From Pseudomonadales bacterium (GTDB lineage Bacteria; Pseudomonadota; Gammaproteobacteria; Pseudomonadales; Azotimanducaceae): a stretch of 19,595 bases of DNA. Location: NCBI GenBank assembly GCA_022448765.1, contig JAKUTI010000022.1, forward strand, positions 1 through 19,595. The letters run 5' to 3'. A model generated the notes under the pieces. It was not told where the DNA came from. It saw nothing but the letters and a program-made list of their open reading frames with translations, and did no database searches. The position numbers and the translations under genes were made by a program. Below, in pieces: positions 14,583 to 19,595 of this stretch; within the stretch, counting starts at the first letter, position 1; every line of letters starts with the position of its first letter.

Positions 14583-15176
14583 TTACGGAGGCGCTGAAGA
14601 CTTGAGCAAACGCTTCAGGTCTCGAAGGGCGTCTTGCGCATGATCCTTCGGTGGATACATTAACGCCACACGGCGGCGATGATCGACGATAAGCAAAACG
14701 GGCAGTTGCTGTTGCGAGTCGGCAGCAGCGTGTAACTCGCGGACAAACCGATCGGTTTCGCCTAGTAACCAGCGGGGGTTTTCGAAGGCAGCTGGCAACG
14801 ACTGGGGGCTTAGTAACGCGACTTCAACGCGGGTCCGGTCCCGTCCGATCGCGGTTTGAATTTGGGTTGCTTGGTCAAGGAGGCGCTCGCAGAGCGTTGC
14901 GCACGCTTCGTCGTGGAACACAACGAGAAACCAATCACCGGGCACGGTGCGTTTTCGTGTGTCGATTTCACCGTGGGTCGAGAGCCCAAATGACGTAAGT
15001 TCAAGTGCAGGTTTAACTAAGATCCCGTAGTTCACGGTTCTATTTGTTTGCCACTCTAGTGGGCCCATGGTGAATATCGCCGCAACAATCACGGGGATCA
15101 CGAAAACGGCCGCGATGCCGGAAAGAATTAGCCGGCCCTTGCGTTGCGCGGGTGTAGCTCTAGATCTAGTTTTCAT
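14583..15176 (-). CDS. Membrane-anchored thioredoxin-fold-like cytochrome oxidase assembly protein (CxxxC)
   Basis: The 197-residue protein has one N-terminal membrane segment (about 17-38) and a soluble domain facing the periplasm by prediction. NYGILVKPALEL (49-60) and DWFLVVFHDEACATLCERLL (81-100) match the small proteins encoded beside SURF1 in proteobacterial oxidase clusters. C92 and C96 form a CxxxC pair spaced like the copper-binding pair of SCO1/SenC. The Pro that follows it in SCO and a clear His ligand are not obvious. A role in copper delivery or thiol handling for cytochrome c oxidase is inferred. Its ATG overlaps the SURF1 stop by ATGA, with GAGGAG upstream, so translation is coupled. 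Confidence 0.82.
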   Translation of the reverse strand: MKTRSRATPAQRKGRLILSGIAAVFVIPVIVAAIFTMGPLEWQTNRTVNYGILVKPALELTSFGLSTHGEIDTRKRTVPGDWFLVVFHDEACATLCERLLDQATQIQTAIGRDRTRVEVALLSPQSLPAAFENPRWLLGETDRFVRELHAAADSQQQLPVLLIVDHRRRVALMYPPKDHAQDALRDLKRLLKSSAPP

Positions 15177-15904
15177 GTCCGTGTACTCCTCTTGGACCTC
15201 ACAAACAAACCCACACTAATGACAAAGACAGCCAACGCCAAAGCAAACCACTGGAAGGCATACGCAAGGTGCCGTGCCTGGTCTGTCCCCGGGGCGGTCC
15301 AATTTCGAACGAAGCCATTTGGCATGGCATTGTCTAGCAGTAGTGTTGTCCCAATGATCTCCACATCAAAGAGCGTCTGGAGTGCGGGAAAATCGATTCG
15401 TTGCACCCGCCAGACGCCGTCGCTCATCGGCTCGGCGATCTCGGTGCCACGCAAACGAATGCCTTCCGAGGGTGGGTCACTAAGCCTCCCGGATACCTTT
15501 GAACCGATGGGCTCGGGTCCGAGTTCCGGTAACCGTCGAGGATCGGGGAGCGCCGCAACCCATCCGCGATTTACCAGGATGTGGAGATCTGTTTTGGCAA
15601 TTCGATAGGCGGTGTAAACGAGGTACCCGATTCGGCCTCCCAAAGATTGATTATCGAGTAGGACGGTTGTACTTGCTCGGTATCCTCCTTTGGTGAATGC
15701 CGATCGCCCGACCACGCTAGCAATATCGGTGACGTTGAATTTGGCGAGATCCATGGCGGGTGACTGGGCGCGACTGTTGAATTGCTCGAGCGTCGCACTT
15801 TTTTGGTTCGCTCGACCTAGCTGCCAATTACCGAGCGCGACGAACAAGCCCGAAATCAGTATACCCACCGTTAGCAAGCCGATTCTTTTTGAGTCGGCAC
15901 TCAC
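15173..15904 (-). CDS. surf1: SURF1 family cytochrome oxidase assembly protein
   Basis: The 243-residue protein starts at GTG 15904, 8 nt after the ActF stop. It has the SURF1 layout: an N-terminal membrane segment followed by LGNWQLGRANQK (25-35), a periplasmic domain with HILVNRGWVAALPDPR, and a C-terminal membrane segment preceded by HLAYAFQWFALA. SURF1 aids haem a insertion into subunit I of aa3-type oxidases. No oxidase subunit gene lies in the window, so this copy presumably serves one encoded nearby, probably beyond ActA and ActB. It continues directly from the ACIII operon and overlaps the next gene. Confidence 0.93.
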   Translation of the reverse strand: MSADSKRIGLLTVGILISGLFVALGNWQLGRANQKSATLEQFNSRAQSPAMDLAKFNVTDIASVVGRSAFTKGGYRASTTVLLDNQSLGGRIGYLVYTAYRIAKTDLHILVNRGWVAALPDPRRLPELGPEPIGSKVSGRLSDPPSEGIRLRGTEIAEPMSDGVWRVQRIDFPALQTLFDVEIIGTTLLLDNAMPNGFVRNWTAPGTDQARHLAYAFQWFALALAVFVISVGLFVRSKRSTRT

Positions 15905-15912
15905 CCGAGTGC

Positions 15913-17133
15913 TTACCGGTCCGGATTGGGACTCAGGCTCATCTCCCAGTTCGAGTACGTTGAATAACGCTTGGCGAGCGCGTAGAGGACCGAGACAAAA
16001 GCAAGTGCCAAAACGACAGAAAGTCCGAGTTGGCCAAGATGGTCAGTTAGACGGGCGTCGTCAGAAAACACGGGGATAATCATCAAGTACTTGTTGACCC
16101 AGGCCCCAACACCAATGCTGACAGCGACCGCGCACATTGCCACCGTGGACCGATTAAACACGGCGAATATGAGAGCGGCGAGCGGAATGAAGAAGCAGCC
16201 CGAAATCATCGTCCAGTAGTAGGGTGCATAGTGGCCGTACATTTGACGCCAGAGCGGTTCAAACTCATGCGGCATGTTGCCAAACCAGATGACGAAAAAC
16301 TGGGCCCAATAGAAGTATAGCCACAACAAAGTAAAGCTAGTCACCAGCGTGCTGAGCTGACGGATGTGGCGCTCGTTGAACGGGGAGTTATTGCCCCGTC
16401 CAAGCAGGGCAGGGAATGCAATCAATGCCGCGGTTCCAGCGAAAACGCTGCCAAACCAGAAGTGAATCGGGAAAACTGTACTTACCCACTGATGACCATG
16501 GCTTGCCGGAATGATCATCATGGCGAAATCCCACGCGATGAACGTGTTACAGAGAACGAAGGCGCCGATGACCCAGGGTGACAACAAAAATAATTGACGT
16601 TCGACTTTGCGCTGCTGACCCTCTTCCTGGTTTGATTGATCCTGTCGGATGCCCTTACTAACGTAAAACCAGCTTAGTCCGTAAAAGGCTAAAAGAGCGT
16701 AGAGGTTTCGATAGAGCAGCCCGTCGCTGGTCAGCCAAGAAGCGGTAACGCCGCTCAAGTGAAGGTCGACGGATGAATTGAGCCAATAAAAAAGTTCTTT
16801 CTCGTACATGAAAATTAGAATGAAACCAATGATGGCGAAGGGTGCGAACGCCATGGTGCTAAGTTCGGCCAATCGGTAAAAGGGCTTGGCCCACTGGGCA
16901 TAAACTAAGCGGCAAATCGCACAAAATACGACGCCGACTTGGCTAACGCCCATCAGGAAAAGGAACGAAACAATCAAGAGTCCGTAGTCGGGTCCGGTGA
17001 CGTCCATGGACGCGCCATAAACGGGGCTCGTAAGCGCTATCACGGCAAATAGTTTTGCTAACAGATTCGCGTTGCCGGTAGTTGTTGAGGGCGACTCCTG
17101 GCCTAGGCTAGAAGATGGGATTAGCTGATTCAT
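15913..17133 (-). CDS. actF: Alternative complex III subunit ActF (NrfD-like quinol-binding membrane protein)
   Basis: The 406-residue protein has about ten hydrophobic segments. It contains the ACIII NrfD landmarks CNTFIAWDFAMMIIP, WVSTVFPIHFWFGSVFAGTAA, LWLYFYWAQFFVIWFGNMP and a C-terminal NKYLMIIPVFS. In ACIII, ActC and ActF are the related membrane subunits, and ActC is thought to hold the quinol site. Its ATG overlaps the ActE stop by ATGA. N-terminal residues (about 1-25) are polar and Ser/Thr-rich. It is closer to ActF than to PsrC or DmsC because ActE and ActD precede it. SURF1 follows 8 nt after its stop. Confidence 0.92.
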   Translation of the reverse strand: MNQLIPSSSLGQESPSTTTGNANLLAKLFAVIALTSPVYGASMDVTGPDYGLLIVSFLFLMGVSQVGVVFCAICRLVYAQWAKPFYRLAELSTMAFAPFAIIGFILIFMYEKELFYWLNSSVDLHLSGVTASWLTSDGLLYRNLYALLAFYGLSWFYVSKGIRQDQSNQEEGQQRKVERQLFLLSPWVIGAFVLCNTFIAWDFAMMIIPASHGHQWVSTVFPIHFWFGSVFAGTAALIAFPALLGRGNNSPFNERHIRQLSTLVTSFTLLWLYFYWAQFFVIWFGNMPHEFEPLWRQMYGHYAPYYWTMISGCFFIPLAALIFAVFNRSTVAMCAVAVSIGVGAWVNKYLMIIPVFSDDARLTDHLGQLGLSVVLALAFVSVLYALAKRYSTYSNWEMSLSPNPDR

Positions 17134-17681
17134 TGCTCACCAAACTCGGTTTTGAGGTAATTGATAACGTGCCATCTCTCGTCAGCGTTTAACGCGTCGC
17201 GATAGAGGGGCATGAGTCCTCGACCTCGCGTGAGTGTGAAGAAGATCTCGCCATCGGTCTGGTCTTGCGTGTATGCCTCGTTCAAATTAACTGGCGCTTT
17301 GGTCGCAAACTTAAGGCCCACCAAACCGTCGCCTTCTCCCCCTTTGCCATGGCAAACACGGCAGTTGATTTCGTACAAATCAGCTCCGATTTGGAGGGAT
17401 TCGGGAGTTACTGGGATTGGATTGCTCAAGGCCGCAGCTGCTTCTTTGGCTGCAAACATGCCTTCTTCGGTTACTGGTGCGGGTACCGTCTCGCCGCCGT
17501 TAATTGGAACGGCACCTGTATCGCTCGGCGTGGGCGCTTCCTGCGCTTTGATGGGTGCTTGGTCGACCATGTCCTGATCCCATGGGAATCCCCAACTGAG
17601 TACAGTCAACCCAAACAAGAGGACTAACGAAAAACGTCGGTATGTCAGTTGCTTGATCCTATGCGTCGCTCGCCGGCCCAT
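17130..17681 (-). CDS. actE: Alternative complex III cytochrome c subunit ActE
   Basis: I chose the ATG at 17681, whose A is the last base of the ActD stop (TGATG), with GGAGG 7 nt upstream; a TTG one codon earlier is less likely. The 183-residue product has an N-terminal hydrophobic segment (about 18-33) ending near a WGFPW motif, so it is membrane-anchored or a lipoprotein-like secreted protein. A linker rich in Pro/Thr (QEAPTPSDTGAVPINGGE) follows. The class I cytochrome c domain has C107-x-x-C110-H111 (CRVCHGKGGEGDG) and a Met ligand in GLMPLYRDAL (M157). It passes electrons from the complex to a soluble cytochrome c or an oxidase. The reduced number of haems (one) is normal for ActE. Confidence 0.93.
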   Translation of the reverse strand: MGRRATHRIKQLTYRRFSLVLLFGLTVLSWGFPWDQDMVDQAPIKAQEAPTPSDTGAVPINGGETVPAPVTEEGMFAAKEAAAALSNPIPVTPESLQIGADLYEINCRVCHGKGGEGDGLVGLKFATKAPVNLNEAYTQDQTDGEIFFTLTRGRGLMPLYRDALNADERWHVINYLKTEFGEQ

Positions 17682-18220
17682 CAATTTTCCTCCGTGACGT
17701 CGCGGACTTCTTCAGCACCGGCCGTTCGTAAGATTGCTTCGGCTTGCTGAACACTTGCGTCATTAGCGCATGAGACCGATACGGCGAACTTATCGACGGC
17801 GGCTTCCGGTACGTAGGGTCGATTTTCGTCTTGTTTCCACCAGGCTGTCCAAAGTCCATTCGGAAGCCGTGCGCTGACAAAAAAACCGATCACGGTAAAG
17901 ACAATCCCGAACAAGATCGTTAATTCATACGTAATGATTAGGTACGGTGGGAAGGTAATGATGGGCCGACCACCGGTAGGATGGGCGTAAAGCACAGCGG
18001 TTATCGCGGCTAGCAGAAACCCCGAGACGCCCCCAAAGATTGCCCCAAAGAGGGAGAAGCGTTTAATCACCGATTTTTTTTCGCCAAGCACTTCCTCCAC
18101 ACCTTCCATGGGCACGGGGGACATTAATTCTGGGGTTCCAAGATCCGCGGTTTGAATAGAGCCCGCTGCCGTGAGCGCTGATTCCGGGTCTCCAAAAAGT
18201 CCAACAACAAAATTTGTCAT
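17681..18220 (-). CDS. actD: Alternative complex III subunit ActD (DUF3341)
   Basis: The 179-residue protein has a soluble N-terminal part (MTNFVVGLFGDPESALTAAG, then LMSPVPMEGVEEVLG) followed by two membrane segments. The second is preceded by GGRPIITFPPYLIITYELTI, the DUF3341 hallmark. A soluble C-terminal domain (DKFAVSVSCANDASVQQAEA, ending GAEEVRDVTEEN) completes it. ActD is a structural subunit of ACIII with no cofactors. Its ATG overlaps the ActC stop by ATGA and its own stop overlaps ActE. Confidence 0.94.
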   Translation of the reverse strand: MTNFVVGLFGDPESALTAAGSIQTADLGTPELMSPVPMEGVEEVLGEKKSVIKRFSLFGAIFGGVSGFLLAAITAVLYAHPTGGRPIITFPPYLIITYELTILFGIVFTVIGFFVSARLPNGLWTAWWKQDENRPYVPEAAVDKFAVSVSCANDASVQQAEAILRTAGAEEVRDVTEEN

Positions 18221-19533
18221 GCCGGGCTCCCCTCGGATGCCGCAGGAGCAGCCTTCTTAGGCGATGCCATCGTCTCTTTGACTTCGTACATGGACACGCT
18301 CGGAAAGACTTTTACAAACAACAAAAAGAGGGTCGTGAACAATGCAAAAGTCCCCAGAAGTATCGATATCTCGACCGCACTTGGAGTGTATAAACCCCAC
18401 GCATCGGGGAGGTATTGTCGTGACAACGAGGTGGCGACGATCAGGAAACGCTCGGTATACATGCCAATATTGATGGCGATGGACAAGACGAGCATTGGGA
18501 CAAAGGACGTCCTGAAACTCTTGAAGGCGCAGAGTAGCGGTGCGATGGCGCAAAACGCGATCATTTCCCAGTACAACAGCGCGTAGAACCCAAACAAACG
18601 ATAGTTCAGCGCTTCGATTTCTCCAGACGCATTGCTGTAAAACCCGGTGAATACTTCGACGATGTTGATGTAGGTCCAAAGTAGGGACAGGACCAGTAAC
18701 AACTTACCGAGATTGTCAAAATGCAGTTCAGTAATGTACTGACCAAAGTTCATGAATTTTCGGAGTACGAACATCACCGTCACGATACCTGCCGTACCGG
18801 AATAGATAGCACCGACGACGAAGTACGGTGCGAAAATCGTTTGATGCAATGCGGGCACGATGGACATCGCGAAGTCCCAAGACACGATGCTGTGCACTGA
18901 AACGGCCAGAGGGATAATGAGTACGGCTAAGAATGTGTAGGCCCAATGCAGCCTGTGCCATTCAGTATCAGTCCCACGCCAACCGAGCGACATAAGGGAA
19001 TACATGGTATTACGCCACCCCTGGGTGCGGTCACGGACGGCGGCAAAATCGGGTATCGACCCCATGTAAATAAAGATGGTACTGCCCGTGAGATACGTCG
19101 TGATGGCCATGACGTCGAATAACAGAGGTGAGCGGAAGTTGGGCCACATTTCCATTTGGTTGGGATACGGCGCGGCCCAATGAATGAACCAAGGCCTGCC
19201 TACGTGGACCATCACCATGATGGCGGCGACGACCAGTGAAAAAAGCGTCATGGCCTCGGCACTTCGATACATGGCCTTGCGCCAGGAGCTGTTGGTAATG
19301 TGCAGCACGCATGACAACAGTGTTCCTGAATGGCTAAGGCCGATCCAAAAGATGAAGCTCGCGAGATAGGTGCCCCAAACGCCCGGGTGGTTCATTCCCG
19401 CCGCACCTATGCCGTAATAAAGCTGATAGAACCACGGGAAAAAGAAACAGGCGAATGACTGAAAAAGGAACCAGAGCCCTCCGGAGCGGCCGCGGCGGCA
19501 GGAGCGCCACCTCCGCGGGACCCCAGAAATCAT
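18217..19533 (-). CDS. actC: Alternative complex III subunit ActC (NrfD-like), N-terminus uncertain
   Basis: From about residue 20 the protein is a clear ActC: FIFWIGLSHSGTLLSCVLHI, then YRSAEAMTLFSLVVAAIM, MVHVGRPWFIHW, HSIVSWDFAMSIVPALHQTI, APYFVVGAIYSGTAGIVTV, a long run of hydrophobic segments and a short C-terminal tail (KKAAPAASEGSPA). ActC is one of two NrfD-like membrane subunits and contributes the quinol site of ACIII. The start is not supported. The first candidate ATG (19533) or TTG (19536) has no ribosome site, and residues 1-18 are an Arg-rich stretch translated from an 86% GC block. The normal ActC N-terminus of several dozen residues is missing. A frameshift near 19476-19524 or a sequence error is possible. 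Confidence 0.85.
   Translation of the reverse strand: MISGVPRRWRSCRRGRSGGLWFLFQSFACFFFPWFYQLYYGIGAAGMNHPGVWGTYLASFIFWIGLSHSGTLLSCVLHITNSSWRKAMYRSAEAMTLFSLVVAAIMVMVHVGRPWFIHWAAPYPNQMEMWPNFRSPLLFDVMAITTYLTGSTIFIYMGSIPDFAAVRDRTQGWRNTMYSLMSLGWRGTDTEWHRLHWAYTFLAVLIIPLAVSVHSIVSWDFAMSIVPALHQTIFAPYFVVGAIYSGTAGIVTVMFVLRKFMNFGQYITELHFDNLGKLLLVLSLLWTYINIVEVFTGFYSNASGEIEALNYRLFGFYALLYWEMIAFCAIAPLLCAFKSFRTSFVPMLVLSIAINIGMYTERFLIVATSLSRQYLPDAWGLYTPSAVEISILLGTFALFTTLFLLFVKVFPSVSMYEVKETMASPKKAAPAASEGSPA
19476..19524. other. GC-rich block at the ActC N-terminus
   Basis: Forty-two of these 49 bases are G or C, far above the rest of the window. The block contains the palindromes GCGGCCGC (19486-19493), CCGCGG (19490-19495 and 19513-19518) and TCCGGA (19480-19485). 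The ActC frame reads here as Arg-rich RRWRSCRRGRS. Another minus-strand frame reads GGGAPAAAAAPEGSG, which resembles the Ala/Pro-rich tail of ActC in style but is closed by a stop just upstream. Confidence 0.6.
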
Positions 19534-19595
19534 CAAATATGCAAGAAAGCATTTGTTTCATAAGCAGTTCCGTTCATTTCCGCCTGCCTTTGGCC
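19534..19595. other. Right edge: nothing assigned
   Basis: On the minus strand a short reading frame begins at ATG with AGGCGG upstream and reads MNGTAYETNAFLHI before a stop. It may be a broken ActC N-terminus or chance. No ActB end could be identified in this short stretch. Confidence 0.3.

Noticed and set aside
19480..19518. Cloning vector or linker sequence, suggested by NotI-, SacII- and BspEI-type sites.
   Set aside because: No recognisable vector sequence extends beyond the block, and such sites are expected by chance in 86% GC DNA; it is kept only as a possible artefact.
15913..19533. Reading the NrfD-like genes as polysulfide or DMSO reductase membrane subunits.
   Set aside because: The DUF3341 subunit, the single-haem cytochrome and the order C-D-E-F are specific to alternative complex III; no molybdopterin subunit is present.
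1..19595. CRISPR arrays, tRNA genes, insertion sequences or phage genes.
   Set aside because: No regularly spaced repeats, cloverleaf with CCA-type end, transposase or integrase motifs were seen; the gene content is explained by ordinary chromosomal functions.

Overview
The window looks like part of the chromosome of an aerobic Gram-negative bacterium. It has two outer-membrane TonB-dependent receptors, a TPR-sulfotransferase, a BCCT carrier, a PQQ dehydrogenase, SURF1, and an alternative complex III (ACIII) operon. This mix is common in marine or sediment Gammaproteobacteria. No rRNA or other phylogenetic marker is present, so the lineage is an inference and I do not name a genus. I saw no rRNA, tRNA, CRISPR array, insertion sequence or integrase; the gene content reads as ordinary chromosome.

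Region 1 (1-3943, minus strand) holds a Sel1-like secreted protein followed by a very large TonB-dependent receptor whose C-terminus runs off the left edge. The receptor has two unusual parts: a cysteine-bracketed acidic extension before the TonB box, and a run of Asp/Asn/Gly calcium-loop motifs of the thrombospondin type 3 kind inside the barrel region. The Sel1-like protein carries a TonB-box-like motif of its own. Region 2 (3944-10335) starts with a divergent intergenic region containing a good sigma-70-like promoter. It then has a plus-strand operon of a second TonB-dependent receptor, a TPR-sulfotransferase overlapping it by 20 nt, and a BCCT transporter. Together they suggest outer-membrane capture, inner-membrane uptake and a sulfation or TPR step on an unknown small molecule.

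Region 3 (10369-13715, minus) is a two-gene unit: an unrecognised cytoplasmic protein with weak SCP2-like character, and 8 nt later a secreted PQQ dehydrogenase with an N-terminal CxxCH haem motif. It is preceded by a 10-bp perfect inverted repeat and by a probable terminator of the unit upstream. Region 4 (13813 to the right edge, minus) is respiratory: ActC, ActD, ActE and ActF of ACIII, joined by 1-4 nt stop/start overlaps, then SURF1, a CxxxC membrane-anchored assembly-like protein and a DUF4336 protein. ActA and ActB should lie just right of the window. Functionally, electrons from the PQQ dehydrogenase and the quinol pool could pass through ACIII to cytochrome c and then to a haem-copper oxidase assembled with SURF1. 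The oxidase genes are not in this window.

The extreme right edge (about 19476-19595) is anomalous. An 86% GC block sits where the N-terminus of ActC should be, the translation there does not look like ActC, and no convincing start codon is visible. It may be a sequence error or a genuine oddity.
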